From Begonia masoniana (Eukaryota; Streptophyta; Magnoliopsida; Cucurbitales; Begoniaceae), in NCBI GenBank assembly GCA_022432975.1, contig CM039508.1, forward strand, positions 22,151,213 to 22,215,212: 64,000 nt of DNA, written 5' to 3'. A program made the translations under genes and the position numbers. The stretch's first letter is position 1; each line of letters starts with the position of its first letter. The notes beneath the pieces were generated by a model. That model did no database searches. It was not told the DNA's origin and worked only from the letters and a program-made list of their open reading frames with translations. Below, piece by piece: positions 24,041-36,400 of this stretch.

Positions 24041-24699
24041 CTGGATCCTTAGCAACTTGAATCACTTTCTCTTCAACTTCTTCACCTAAAACATTCCACA
24101 TTATAGTAGTTAAAATCAAGTCCTAAAAGTTCTAATCGAAAGTCATCCTAGAATCTAGCAGTTAAGGTTCTCTGTGCAGTCTGAAATCCAAAACCGAAAC
24201 AGCTAGATATAGCTATCGATTAAACGGGGTCGGTTATATAAAAGGTCCAGAATCGATTTAAAGGTGGCATTACCAAATGAAGATAAGGAACGATAACCAA
24301 CTGACTTAGCCATTGAAGAACTCGAAAGTACAAGTTCAACTGAAAACAGAGTTCTAAATGACTACCCGGTATCTACATTGTCAAAATCTTACCTAGAATG
24401 CGGGTTACCGGAGTAGAGGCTGAAAAACCAGTTGCTGGGGAGGAAGAAAGTTCCAGAGAAGAAGGGAGTCGCCGAGAGGAAATGTCGGCTGCAGTGAGGT
24501 TTAAATGAGATTTAAGGTTTCCATTTTCTATTTATACCTAATCCTTCAGTCTTTATTACAAAATTGCCACTCAACCTAGTTTTACTCAACTTGTAATGAA
24601 TTTGCCTCAACATTAAATTTAATCATAAAGGTTAAATAAAGGGTAACAATGAGAATGGTCAGAAAATCACCTGGCCGAAATGTCGGGCGTTACAACTAG

Positions 24700-25439
24700 T
24701 GTCGACCGCGTACATTTTTATTATCAAAAGGTGTCGACACTCCAGAAGGAAGTGTCGAATGCTAGTGTATTTGGGCTGAAACCAGAGAGCTATGAGGTGT
24801 CAACAAAAAAGACGAAGTGTCTAACATGGACACACCTGAGTGTCTTAAGTGTCGACCGTAAAATTATAAATTTGGGAAAATTTCATCACCTCATGATACG
24901 CAGCTTGACAAAGTTTGCGACCATTTATAGTGTTATAGATTGAGTCTCTAGTCCTAGTTTATAACTCATCCTTGTGTCTTCCCTAGTATTAAGTGGAAAT
25001 ATTATATTGTTGTGATGGAGGATTGATCATCGTGATACTTTGGACGGTCTCGATGTCAAAGTATTAGGAGGACAACCCAATAAATCTTCTGCTTCGTGAA
25101 AGTTGTCTTGTTTTTACGTTACGAAATTGGTAATAAGGCGGTGAAGACGTGCTCTTTGGGTTTGGAATCCCTAAACTTGATTTGGGTATTATTTGCTGGT
25201 TATCGTTCATAGTGGTTGCTTCATAGATGACCATTGTTCACCAAAAAATCAAGTATCGAGACTGGATTTTTGGATCGCACGTTACTAGTTTCTTCTTTGG
25301 CTCATGAGAAGTTGCTAGACTGTAGTTGCCACTTTTCTGTGTTTATGTGCTAGATAGATCCTTGAGTGACACTCTTTTTTCACGGAGTTGATTTTTATAT
25401 GATTAGTACGATGATTGTGTATTTTCATATATTCGTCAT
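24700..25439. other. Flank with a GTGTCGAC cluster; otherwise unassigned
   Basis: 24698-24860 carries five or six GTGTCGAC-like motifs, like the cluster in L5. 24860-25439 shows no coding or element signature I can name. It is the left flank of E2; the right flank resumes at 52211. Confidence 0.5.
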
Positions 25440-26720
25440 CACGACCTAGAAATGGGCCTTGACAAAAACGTCACGTTGAACGACCAGATTCTCAGAGAAA
25501 ACCCGACCGCCCAGCCTAATACTAGGTTTTACAGGAGAAGAATTTAAAAAAAAAATGACCCCTTACCCACAAAGAGTGGGCCGAAGTCAACATAATGATC
25601 AAATAAAAATAAGATAGTACATAAACTTAAATAATCTAATAAAATATTGTAGGAAATAAAGGTCAAACAACCAATAAATAATACAGATCAAATAAGGAAA
25701 TTAATAGAACAAAAGAGTTCCTCACTAGGACAAAATATAACACTCCAAGTAAAGAAGAGAACGAAGACGGGGTCCACTTCTTAACGAGTAACAACAACAT
25801 CAGCATCCACGGGATGAGCGACTAACTTATTAGGGAACCCTATACTATACTAAGATGCACATGCAAAACTGGTTTTATCATATTCTTTCAAAACCAAAAA
25901 CAATTATAAAAATGAAGTGCATGAGTTTACATTCAAAACATTTTCTTTCAAGTTAAAATAGGCTCAACAAGCCATGGGTGAATTAGTTTAAAAAATATTG
26001 CTACATACATAGATAGCTATACATAAACGAAGTCATTACCATTTTCATAAGAAAACAATCCTAATGAAAAGGAAGCCAAGACGGAGATCCGTAGATCTAG
26101 CACGTCCCCCAGTGGCCGGTGACCGACTTAGTCTGCCACGACACCACTAATGCCATGCTTAAAAGTGGTCGACGGGCCAAGTTTCAAGTCGACACCACTC
26201 TGCATGAAAAAATACACCATGACCACGTTTAAGGGTTATTGGGTCCCTAAGGAATGCGTCATCACTGCTCTATCACCCTTTACGCACATGTGAAGAAACA
26301 ACTTTCACTCATCAGGAGGTATATACCAGTCGACTCCGTTTACCATGGTTGTTCATCCAAATAAAATCCAAAACAATCAAAGACTGATAAAAATGTTCAA
26401 TTATGCCCGAAACGAGCATCAGATCTGACTCCAATTATTTTGTTTGTTTGGCCGTTGCAGTCCAGATAAACTATGGTTCTATACCAAGATGGCTCATCTA
26501 ACCCAAATTAAAAAAAAAACATATCGACATGTAAAACGAAATACCATGCACCTAAACTTTAAACATGTAAAACATACGTACATATACGTAAAATCGGTCG
26601 TACTGGCGACGGGCCCTGTCATGGCATTCATAGGTTTCAGCTACCAAAATAAGTTTTGAAAACTATGTAGTGTAAAAAAATAAAGTATTAAAACCTACCT
26701 CAATGATGACAACAGCTTCC

Positions 26721-27296
26721 CGACTACTCGACACTCGCTGTAACACCCAGGAATTTCCTCCAACGTACATAGCCTTAGATTAGGGTATGTTATGGGAGTT
26801 TAACATTTATTCTAGGGTTATGCTAAGTGTATGATTTAAATTGAAGGATGGAGAGAAAACTCTATAGTTGAAGTGGGATTGAGGGTATGGTGGTTAAACT
26901 TAAAGAAAAGGAAATTTGTATGGAATAAAAGTGAAAGAAGAGTGATTGGAAAGGAAGTCTTCATGTTGGAACATGAGGATAGGGAAAGGGAGAGGTTACT
27001 TTATAAAACGACTACTCGACACTCGCTGTAACACCCAGGAATTTCCTCCAACGTACATAGCCTTAGATTAGGGTATGTTATGGGAGTTTAACATTTATTC
27101 TAGGGTTATGCTAAGTGTATGATTTAAAATGTGAAGGATGGAGAGAAAACTCTATAGTTGAAGTGGGATTGAGGGTATGGTGGTTTAAACTTAAAGAAAA
27201 GAAATTTGTATGGAATAAAAGTGAAAGAAGAGTGATTGGAAAGGAAGTCTTCATGTTGGAACATGAGGATAGGGAAGGGAGAGGTTACTTTATAAA
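26721..27296 (+). repeat. 288-bp tandem duplication spanning the E3 left junction
   Basis: 26721-27008 and 27009-27296 are almost identical. Each contains 18 bp of E2 flank ending CTCGC plus the first ~265 bp of the E3 LTR. The visible differences are mostly one-base length changes in short A, T or G runs. Confidence 0.85.
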
Positions 27297-29547
27297 AAGT
27301 TAAAAGTTGGTGGTAGATTTTAAAAGAGGAAAAAGTTGAATGTTTAAATGTTAGAAAAGTTAAGTGTGAAAGGGCAAAAACCCTTGTTCTTCTCTTCCTC
27401 CTTCCACGAAATTTTGCAGCCTCCATTGAAGACTTCTCCACCTTCTTTCCATCAAGTTTAACAAGGATTTTGTGGTAAGTTTTAATGGGTTATGTTAGTG
27501 ATGCATCTAAATGAAGATTTTTGGTACTTTGTGAGGGTTTGGGAAACCCTAAGTGAGGGGTCCAAAATTTTCATTCATTTGCTGGTTTTCTTCCTACTTT
27601 TGATGGTTTAAATATTAGATAGGTTGGTTTAGGTTGTTTAGGTAGTTAGATTAGAGAATTGGTGGAAGTTGGTGAAAAACTGAGTTTTTAGATCAATGTC
27701 GCCGGTTTTGTTTTTGCAGAATTTGATTGGCCATGTTTGTTGGTTGGTACAATAGGTTGATTCAATGGATAGTAGACATGTAGAGGTTTATGGAATGGGG
27801 TGAATTGTTGAAATCTGAAGAAAAACGAGTAAGTTATGGCCGATTGAAATTTGAACATTGAAAATGAGGGAAAAATCGGGTTTTGGGATTTATGCTTTCA
27901 AAATTGGTTAAGTTGTTGCTAGATTTAGTTAAGGCATTCCTTAGAATTCCTAGAGAGTTACTAAGTGATTTTCTCCTTTAATATAGTAGGTTAATGAGCG
28001 AGTAATTGGGCTTGACGAAGTGAACAAATACGTACGGAGTATCCAGGTAAGTAGAGGATGTTTGTGTTTTGCCTTCGGGCCTACACCATTGGACGGTAGG
28101 GAATTGTTTGTTTGTTTGGTTGCTTTGTTTTGTTTTGTGGTTAAGCATTTGTGTGGCATGCATCATTGTTTTCGAACTTCGAAAAATGAGTTTTGAGCAT
28201 AGTTTTGTTGTGTGAGCTTGAAACGTAAAAAGATAAGAAAAGATTGCAACGCGGGTTCGAGTAGAGTCGCCTCGTCGGGGAGTAGTGCTTGTGTAGCACC
28301 TCGCGAGGGTCTCTACGAGAGATGCACCATGGTTTCGAGTAGAGTCGCCTCGTCGGGGAGTAGTGCTTGTGTAGCACCTCGTGAGGGTCTCTATGAGAGA
28401 TACACTGCTGAAGATATGTAATGTATCGAGAGTATGAACGTCTTGTCGGGGAGTAGTGCTGGTGTAGCACCTCGAGAGGGTTCTATGATCGATGTCAAAA
28501 GTGAAAGATTAATGAAGTAGAAACGAAACGAGAACAACAAAGTGTGTAGAAACTACATGTGTTAGGTGTTGAGTATGCATTATGTGTTTGACATTCATTA
28601 TTCCCTACTTGCTAAACATTAGGCTTACATTTTGTGTTCTATGGTGTAGGTGACGACGCGATCTCTGGTGAGCTTTTTGAGGGAGGCGAAGACTAGGGTG
28701 TAGTCGGCGACGTACGTGGCATGCTAGTGCGGGCAGTTGTCGGGACGTCTTGACCATGAAGTAGCTGGGAGGTGTGGTAGTTGGTTGTTTTGTTAGGATT
28801 TTGGTTGTGTATATGATGTTGGATATATAAACTTTTTTGGCGTTTATTTTGGATTATGATGTTGGATTTATAAACCTTTTTTGTGTTTATTTTGGATATA
28901 CTGTAAATGCTTGGTTTTCAGGATTTTTGTTTTAGAAAATTTAACTGTTATGTTGCTCGATTTTTTATAAAAGAAACAGTGTTTATTTTCACCCATTTTC
29001 ATGTTTTTGCTGATGTTTTAGAGTCGTGTTTTCCTGGATTTTCACGTGTCAAGGAGTCAAAAATGTCGAGAAAAGGCTTGGGTAGGTTTTAAGTGAATTG
29101 GAGGTGAGAGATGTGAAGAAATTAGGAAAAATGTGGAAAAAGGGTGCGGAGGTGCGCTGGTGGTCGGGTGGTGGCGCGGAGGTGCTGAAGTGGTGCGCGA
29201 TCAATCGGCACATGATGGCGCAATTGGTCGGGCAACCCAAGAGGGTGCCGATCGATCGACACCTAGCGTGCAGGGTTGCGCGCGCGGGGCGCGATGCGTG
29301 CTACGGGCGACTTGGTGACCCATTTTGGAATTTTTTCAAAATTTCTTCTTTTCAAAATATGTTTTAACCCGACCTTTTCCTATGCATTTGGCACATATTT
29401 TACGTACATTTTTCAACTATTTTCGAGAGTTTGAAAAACCCAAAAATCGAGTCAAAATTTATCGAAAATTATTTTAAACTTCGTTTTAATTGTTGTAAAG
29501 TCGTGCAAAGTAGCGTACCGAGCCGGGGTGGGTTCGGGGGCATTACA
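27027..29547 (+). mobile_element. E3 5' LTR, 2521 bp
   Basis: It runs from TGTAACACCCAGG to GGGGGCATTACA, followed by the primer site. The intron-like module spans 28047-28649. Repeats with AGTCGCCTCGTCGGGGAGTA at 28258-28490 lie inside it. A short GATCGATCGACAC cluster is near 29200-29260. Confidence 0.85.
28047..28649 (+). other. Intron-like module of the E3 5' LTR
   Basis: TCCAG|GTAAGT at 28047 and ATGGTGTAG|G ending 28649. The arm CCTACACCAT (28080-28089) is the exact reverse complement of ATGGTGTAGG (28641-28650). Motif GCATGCATCAT lies near 28158. Length 603 bp. Confidence 0.5.
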
Positions 29548-29550
29548 AGT

Positions 29551-29562
29551 TTGTATCAGAGC
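29551..29562 (+). other. E3 primer-binding site
   Basis: TTGTATCAGAGC, one base off the tRNA-Met primer site TGGTATCAGAGC, begins 3 nt after the LTR end. Confidence 0.8.
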
Positions 29563-29706
29563 AAAATGGTCAAGTCGTTCAAAGGATTACCCGACAATGC
29601 CGACCGCCATGCAATGCGCTTCACCGACTGTAAGTATTTCTTTTAATTTTAGTTAGTTTTCAACTAAGATTAGATTGCTTTAACCTTGCTCAGAAATAGA
29701 ACCACG

Positions 29707-30810
29707 ATGCTGAGAAACCCAAGACAGCCGAGAGAGGAACTTGAGGATTCAAATAGGCAGCTCAGAGAGTTAATTAATATACAGTCTCAACTGTTGGGGG
29801 CGCTATTGAATCAAGGAGGACAAGGAAATCTTGGAGCAGGTTCTAGTGGGGAGAGATTCAGAAGGTTGAAGCCTCTGACGTTTGAAGGCCAGTTAACGGA
29901 TCCCACAACTGCGGAGAGGTGGATTCATACTATTGAAAATATGTTTAAGTACGCCAATGTGGAGGAAGGAAACAAAGTGACATGTGCGACATTCCACTTG
30001 GCTAATGATGCTCAGAGCTGGTGGGAGACAGTAGAAGCTATCACGGCTGCTCAAGGGATTACTTGGAAAGAATTTAAGGAGTTATTCCACAACAAGTACT
30101 ACAACCAAACAATTCAAGCTGCAAAGCGGATGGAGTTCTTACAGCTGAAGTAGACTGGATTAGTGGGGGAGTACATTAGGCAGTTTGAATCTCTATCCTT
30201 GTTTGCAAGCCATTTGGTAAGCAGAGAGGAAGACAAAGTGCTTTAGTTTGTGCAGGGCTTAAAGACGGAAATATATAAGAGTGTAAAGATATTCTGGATA
30301 GTTGGTGTATCCTATGCGAATTTGGTGGCCAAGGCAATTGAAGTGGAAGAGGCTGATTCGAAGTGTATTAAACTGGCAGAAGCTCCCAGACGAATGTTTA
30401 AGGAAATTACAACTCAGATGAGCAGAGGTTGGTCTTCTTCACAATCTCAAGAAACTAAAAGACCGGGCAGGTATTTGAATGACCAGAGAGAAGGAAAGAA
30501 GCCATCACCATGGCGAAAATACTTGCCATGTCCTAAGTGCTTGAAAGCTCATCCAGGAGAGTGCGGACAATATGTGGGTAAATGTTTTAACTGTTTCGAA
30601 TCTGGCCATCTTTTCTGAGACTGTCCAAAGCCAAAGATCACCCGGTGCTTCAATTGTAACAAGCCCGGACATATAGCCAAGGACTGCCCTGCATTAAAGA
30701 AGGGTTCAACCAAGGTGACACCTAGGATCTTCGCCATGATCGAGCCAAATGTTGAGAATTATTTGTTGCAAGCTTTGATGAATGAGGAAGCTATGCATCA
30801 AATTAGATAA
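29707..30810 (+). pseudogene. E3 gag, three in-frame stops
   Basis: The frame begins MLRNPRQPREELED at 29707. The retrotransposon-gag core follows: GERFRRLKPLTFEG, TAERWIHTIENMF, CATFHLANDAQSWWE and WKEFKELFHNKYY. TAG stops lie at 30151 and 30244 and a TGA at 30616, yet the same frame stays homologous throughout. Two zinc knuckles follow: CFNCFESGHLF, interrupted by the TGA, then CFNCNKPGHIAKDC (CX2CX4HX4C complete). A Cys-rich CPKCLKAHPGEC precedes them. The frame ends at 30810. Such proteins form the particle shell and package element RNA. The upstream leader at 29566-29640 has an ATG and a GTAAGT, as in L7. Confidence 0.85.
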
Positions 30811-31864
30811 CTGAGGTTGATTGTAATAATGGTACCCTAGGATTTGGTTACCCTTAGAGAGATACATCTTATGAGAGACAAGAGTGGAATAAATAGAAAT
30901 GGGGTCCTAGTTAGCAAACCCTTGGAGTTCTAGGATACGATGAAGCAGAGAGGAGTTTGAAGTTAGGAGTGAAATTTATCAAGAGATACTCTAGACTGTA
31001 GTAAGATCATTAGTAAGATTGCGTGGATAAGGAAAATAGTAAAAGTAGTAGAATTATATTCACGTACAGTGGGAGTATCTAGATGTAGATCGTATTCAAG
31101 TGTTTAATTTCAGTAAATTATTGAGAGAGTATGGTCTGAGTGATTACGTAGGATCGAGGATGGAAGTTTAGAGATTTACTTAGAGTTGGAAAGCCAATAA
31201 ATTTGAGGCAATAGAGGGTCAAAGTTAGATGCAAGGTGATACTCAGGTTATAAAAATTGGTGGATCTCTAGAGAGTAAGTACCGTCTTAAGAGATTACTC
31301 AATCAAGGACAATCGTGAATGCGCGAAAAGATTACGACCATCACGGTATAGGAGAATACTTAGTGAAGTTAAGGTTGGTCAATAAGTAGTAGACGTGCCG
31401 GACTTTTGATGTTACTTGACCTAGGATTATGGAGCAAAAAACATAAAGGTTTGGAATAACTTAGAAACTTAGATGCCTTTATTAATTAGAGAAAAGTATA
31501 GCCTCTTGAATTAAGAGGATGTTCTGAGGTTTAGAGTAATGCGCGTGATGTTAGGAGAGATAGTGAATCAGCGAGAGTGAGTACCTATCGTAGAAAAGTA
31601 ACAGTTAGGAGATTGAGATTTAAGGTGTTAAGTGAGCTATAACAAGTTTGCAAACAAGAAGGTTGTTGGGCGACTTGTTGTAATGAAATTTGGGAAAATA
31701 TTTAGAACCCGAGTTAGAAGAGCAAAAGAGAGTAGAGTAATTAGTAAATTTTGGAGAGAATCCCGAGTAGAATTAGATATTTGTATAAGTGTTGAGAAAC
31801 TTGGGAAAGAGATTAGAAGTAGTATTACATAGAAAGGGGAAAGTTAGAATTTGAAGTCTAGACC
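30811..31864 (+). other. E3 internal region after gag, left of the Cassandra array
   Basis: Purine-rich sequence without a recognisable protease, RT or integrase motif in any frame I read. It resumes at 33146-34268 to the polypurine stretch before the 3' LTR. It may be heavily mutated pol or genuine non-coding filler. Confidence 0.45.
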
Positions 31865-31935
31865 TTAAATGTAACGACCCCATTTCCCAGCAAGATATTG
31901 TCCGCTCTTGGGATTGGGTCGTGGCCCAATATCCT

Positions 31936-32052
31936 CCCATCACGGCTTTGTTTGGCGAGAACTTCCCGGAAGGTCACCCAACCTGGAAATGCTCTCGCCG
32001 AAGCACTTTTAACTTCGGAGTTCTTATGGGATTCGTTGTCAATTGTGCTCCA
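31936..32052 (-). other. 5S rRNA-like segment, Cassandra LTR 1
   Basis: On the minus strand AAGAACTCCGAAGTTAA and TTGGGTGACC match conserved 5S blocks (internal Pol III promoter region). Several bases differ from a functional plant 5S gene, so it is a retroelement-borne derivative. Confidence 0.85.
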
Positions 32053-32382
32053 AAACGCGTCTTACTATGTTGGAAGGGTCTCTTTACATATGTTTCATTT
32101 CCACATACTTCTCCAAGCGATGTGGGATTGTGACAACCCCCTTTTTACGACCTGTCACCTTCCGATTCGCCCGCGCGGACGTACCGCCATCTGGGTTCCA
32201 GTTCGTGCAGCCATCGTACCCATACATGCATATTCGGGTCATCACAATCACCCCCCCTCGGGGGCCCAACGTCCTCGTTGGCCACATTTTTGGTTGGGTA
32301 TAGGCTCTGATACCATTTGTAACGGCCCTTATCCCAGCAAGATATTGTCCGCTCTGGGGATTGGGTCGTGGCCCAATATCCT

Positions 32383-32499
32383 CCCATCACGGCTTTGTTT
32401 GGCGAGAACTTCCCGGAAGGTCACCCAACCTGGAATTGCTCTCGCCGAAGCACTTTTAACTTCGGAGTTCTTATGGGATCCGTTGTCAATTGTGCTCCA
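32383..32499 (-). other. 5S rRNA-like segment, Cassandra LTR 2
   Basis: Same blocks as in LTR 1, 447 bp further on. GGATCCCATAAG at its 5' part is closer to the canonical 5S GGATCCCATCAG than LTR 1 is. Confidence 0.85.
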
Positions 32500-32829
32500 A
32501 AACACGTCTTGCTATATTGGAAGGGTCTCTTTACATATGTTTCATTTCCACATACTTCTCCAAGCGATGTGGGATTGTGACAACCCCCTTTTTACGACCT
32601 GTCACCTTCCGATTCGCCCGCGCGGACGTACCGCCATCTGGGTTCCAGTTCGTGCAGCCATCGTACCCATACATGCATATTCGGGTCATCACAATCACCC
32701 CCCCTCGGGGGCCCAACGTCCTCGTTGGCCACATTTTTGGTTGGGTATAGGCTCTGATACCATTTGTAACGGCCCTTATCCCAGCAAGATATTGTCCGCT
32801 CTGGGGATTGGGTCGTGGCCCAATATCCT

Positions 32830-32946
32830 CCCCTCACGGCTTTGTTTGGCGAGAACTTCCCGGAAGGTCACCCAACCTGGAATTGCTCTCGCCGAAGCAC
32901 TTTTAACTTCGGAGTTCTTATGGGATCCGTTGTCAATTGTGCTCCA
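32830..32946 (-). other. 5S rRNA-like segment, Cassandra LTR 3
   Basis: Nearly identical to the LTR 2 copy over this stretch, again 447 bp further on. Confidence 0.85.
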
Positions 32947-33145
32947 AAACACGTCTTGCTATATTGGAAGGGTCTCTTTACATATGTTTCATTTCCACAT
33001 ACTTCTCCAAGCGATGTGGGATTGTGACAACCCCCTTTTTACGACCTGTCACCTTCCGATTCGCCCGCGCAGACGTACCGCCATCCGGGTTCCAGTTCGT
33101 GCAGCCATCGTACCCATACATGCATATTCGGGTCATCACATTAAA

Positions 33146-34268
33146 TATTTAGTATTGTACGATATGAGGAAATATAGGAATTGTTGAATGAGAGGAACGG
33201 GAATTCGCACGACAAACATTCGAGTGTATTAGGAATACGGCTAGGTTAGAAAGTTTCAAAGATTCGACTCGTAGTTAACGAAGTCGAAACCGCTGATGTT
33301 GTAAATAGCTTAGGCCAAAGTCAATAAGTTTAAGAGTGGATAAGCTTAAGCATAGGATGTAAGTTAGAACTCGAGTGCTATTAGAGCATGGGTAAGGAAA
33401 ATAGAAATTGTGCAATACAAAATAGAAGAGTGGCTAGATTATATTATAGATTTTGAATGAACATAGGAAAGAGATAAGTGAAGAGATTAGTTAATTTTAA
33501 TGAAGGGTTTGACAAGAATGTTAGTAATTAAGAAATTAGTACTCTGTGTGAAGCCGAGGAATTTAGAGGATATCGGATATGAAGGAAAGAGAGTTCACAC
33601 GAAGATTATACGAGTAAACTTAGAAGTAAATTGAATTCAAGAGGGTTATGAAAGTTTCGACTTTCAACTCATAATTAATGAGGTCGAAATTGACGTGGGT
33701 ATACACCATTTATGGTTGTGTTGGAATGTGTTGGAATAACTAATAAAATGTTATGATTGTTTGAGATAAATAGGTGCAAAAGGTGGGAGTGATAAGTTAG
33801 GAATGAGATGGTAGAGTATAAGGGAATTTGAAATTGAGGATTTAGGATAAGAAGTTTATTCATTAAGTCTTTAGTGTTACTCAATTGAACAAGTATTGAG
33901 AGTTTGAAATGGTTTTATACGTGTCTGATAGACATGGAAGTAGGAAGATGAGAGATTAGATGAACTTAGCGCGAGTAAAAGCAAGAGTTGAAAACTAAGT
34001 TAGAGGGGTTTGAGAGTATAAGTGATAAGCGCTTAAGTTGAAGTCAATGGACATATAGGTATTTGAGCTATAGAGTGCAGAGCTCGGTGAAGTCAAAACT
34101 TTGGAGATGTAAGAATTATCACTACCCAATAAATGAGTCAGGCCGTAGCATAGTTGAGATTCAGCGTGGCAACCCACAAAGTTAGGAAAGTAGCTTGGAG
34201 TAAATAAGTTGAGGAATAACTAAGGTACACAAATTTTGAAGACAAAATTTTTTTTAAGAATGGTGGAT
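33146..34268 (+). other. E3 internal region, right of the Cassandra array
   Basis: No coding motif is recognised. It ends with a purine-rich AAGAATGGTGGAT directly before the 3' LTR start, the likely polypurine tract. Confidence 0.45.
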
Positions 34269-35231
34269 TGTAACACTCGAAAATTTCCTCTAACATACAT
34301 AGCCTTAGATTAGGGTATGTTATGAGATTTTAACATTTATTCTAGGGTTATGCTAAGTGTACGATTTAGAGTGTGAAGGATGGAGAGAAAACTCTATAGT
34401 TGAAGTGGGGTTGAGGGTATGGTGGTTTAAACTTAAAGAAGAGAAATTTGTATGGAATAAAAGTGAAAGAAGAGTGATTGGAAAGGAAGTTTTCACCTTG
34501 GAACATGAGGAGAGGGAAGGGAGAGGTTACTTTATAAAAAGTTAAAAGTTGGTGGTAGATTGATTTTAAAAGAGGAAAAAGTTGAATGTTTAAATGTTAG
34601 AAAAGTTAAGTGTGAAAGGGCAAAAACCCTTGTTCTTCTCTTCCTTCTTCCACAAAAGTTTACAGCCTCCATTGAAGACTTCTCCACCTTCTTTCCATCA
34701 AGTTTAGCGAGGATTTTGTGGTAAGTTTTAATGGGTTTTGTTAGTGATGCATCTAAATGAAGATTTTTGGTACTTTATAAGGGTTTTAGTGGGTTTTTGA
34801 AAGGGTTTGGGAAACCCTAAGTGAGGGGTCCGAAATTTTCATTCATTGGCTGGTTTTCTTCCTACTTTTGATGGTTTAAACATTAGATGGGTTGATTTAG
34901 GTTGTTTAGGTAGTTAGATTAGAGAATTGGTGGAAGTTGGTGAAAAAAGGGTTTTTGGATCAATGTCGCCGGTTCTGTTTTTGCAAAATTCGATTGGCCA
35001 TGTTGGTTGCTGGTAAAATAGGTTGATTCAATGGATAGTAGACATGTATAGGTTTACGGAATGGGATGGATTGTTGAAATCCGATAAAAACGAGTAAGTT
35101 ATGGCAGATTGAAGTTTGGACATTGAAAATGAGGGGAAAATCGGGTTTTGAGATTTATGCTTTCAAAATTGGTTAAGTTGTTGTTAGATTTAGTATAGGC
35201 ATTCCTTAGAATTCCTAGAGAGTTACTAAGT

Positions 35232-36400
35232 GATTTTCTCCTTAATATGCTAGGTTAACGAGTGAGTAATTGGGCTTGACGAAGTGAACAAATACGTACG
35301 GAGTATCCAGATAAGTAGAAGATGTTTGTGTTTTGCCTTCGGGCCTACACCATTGGACGATAGGGAATTGTTTGGTTGTTTGGTTGCTTTGTTTTGTTTT
35401 TTGGTTAAGCATTTGTGTGGCATGCATCATTGTTTTTGAACTTCGAAAAATGAGTTTTGAGCATAGTTTTGATGTGTGAGCTTGAAACGTAAAAAGAGTG
35501 TGGCATGCATCATTGTTTTTGAACTTCGAAAAATGAGTTTTGAGCATAGTTTTGATGTGTGAGCTTGAAACGTAAAAAGATAAGAAAAGATTGCAACGTG
35601 GGTTCGAGTAGAGTCGCCTCGTCGGAGAGTAGTGCTTGTGTAGCACCTCGCGAGGGTCTCTACGAGAAGTGCACCGTGATTTTCTCCTTAATATGCTAGG
35701 TTAACGAGTGAGTAATTGGACATGACGAAGTGAACAAATACGTACAGAGTATCCAGGTAAGTAGAAGATGTTTGTGTTTTGCCTTCGGGCCTACACCATT
35801 GGACGATAGGGAATTGTTTGTTTGTTTGGTTGCTTTGTTTTTTTTTTTGTTAAGCATTTGTGTGGCATGCATCATTGTTTTCGAACTTCGAAAAATGAGT
35901 TTTGAGCATAGTTTTGATGTGTAAGCTTGAAACGTAAAGATAAGAAAAAATTGCAACGTAGGTTCGAGTAGAGTCGCCTCATCGGAGAGTAGTGCTTGTA
36001 TAGCACCTCACGAGGGTCTCTACGAGAAGTGCACCGTGATTTTCTCCTTAATATGCTAGGTTAACGAGTGAGTAATTGGGCTTGACGAAGTGAACAAATA
36101 CGTACGGAGTATCCAGGTAAGTAGAAGATGTTTGTGTTTTGCCTTCGGGCCTACACCATTGGACGATAGGGAATTGTTTGTTTGTTTGGTTGCTTTGTTT
36201 TGTTTTTTGGTTAAGCATTTGTGTGGTATGCATCATTGTTTTCGAACTTCAAAAAATGAGTTTTGAGCATAGTTTTGATGTGTGAACTTGAAACGTAAAA
36301 AAATAAGAAAAGATTGCAACGTGGGTTCGAGTAAAGTCGCCTCGTCGGAGAGTAGTGCTTGTGTAGCACCTTGCGAGGGTCTCTACGAGAAGTGCACCGT
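35232..36400 (+). repeat. Triplicated donor region in the E3 3' LTR
   Basis: Copies start with GATTTTCTCCTTAATATGC near 35232, 35678 and 36038. Each carries the splice-donor-like site and the CCTACACCAT arm. In copy 1 the donor is changed to CCAGATAAGT and an extra ~83-bp block is doubled (35497-35580). Copies 2 and 3 keep CCAGGTAAGT. Confidence 0.85.

Larger units (their letters stand above)
22214..24694 (-). mobile_element. L4: solo LTR, 2481 bp
   Basis: The + ends are TGTAACGACCCGAGG and GTCGGGCGTTACA, between perfect 5-bp repeats ACTAG (22209-22213 and 24695-24699). Orientation is minus because the module reads that way: CCAG|GTAAGT ends at 24040 and GATGTAG|G at 23418. A GGCCAATAGGGCC hairpin sits just after the donor. 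No internal domain is present. Confidence 0.9.
31870..33140 (-). mobile_element. Cassandra-type TRIM array: three LTRs, two internal domains
   Basis: Three ~376-bp LTRs (31870-32246, 32318-32693, 32765-33140) alternate with two 71-bp internal domains. On the minus strand each LTR runs TGTGATGACCCG...CGTTACA. The internal domains start with TGGTATCAGAGCC (primer site) and end with a G-rich polypurine tract. Perfect 5-bp repeats TTAAA flank the array (31865-31869 and 33141-33145). Each LTR contains 5S rRNA-like sequence, the hallmark of Cassandra. No protein is encoded; a 429-codon open frame across the array follows from the repeat. Confidence 0.93.

Noticed and set aside
22214..24694. TGTAAC/GTTACA ends read as a DNA transposon with short inverted repeats
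   Set aside because: 5-bp target repeats, LTR-family similarity and primer sites next to sister copies (E3, L7) show these are LTRs with palindromic termini.
29566..29706. Spliced gag start in E3 like that proposed for L7
   Set aside because: The leader has an ATG and GTAAGT, but none of the AG sites I tried before 29707 restores the gag frame; a plain ATG at 29707 suffices. Kept only as support for the shared donor context.
31936..32946. Functional 5S rRNA genes
   Set aside because: The 5S-like parts lie inside TRIM LTRs with primer sites and target repeats, differ at several conserved positions, and lack normal 5S spacers.
31898..33187. 429-codon open frame on + across the Cassandra array
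   Set aside because: It simply follows a 447-bp repeat (divisible by 3) without stops; three near-identical segments translate LTR and primer-site sequence.
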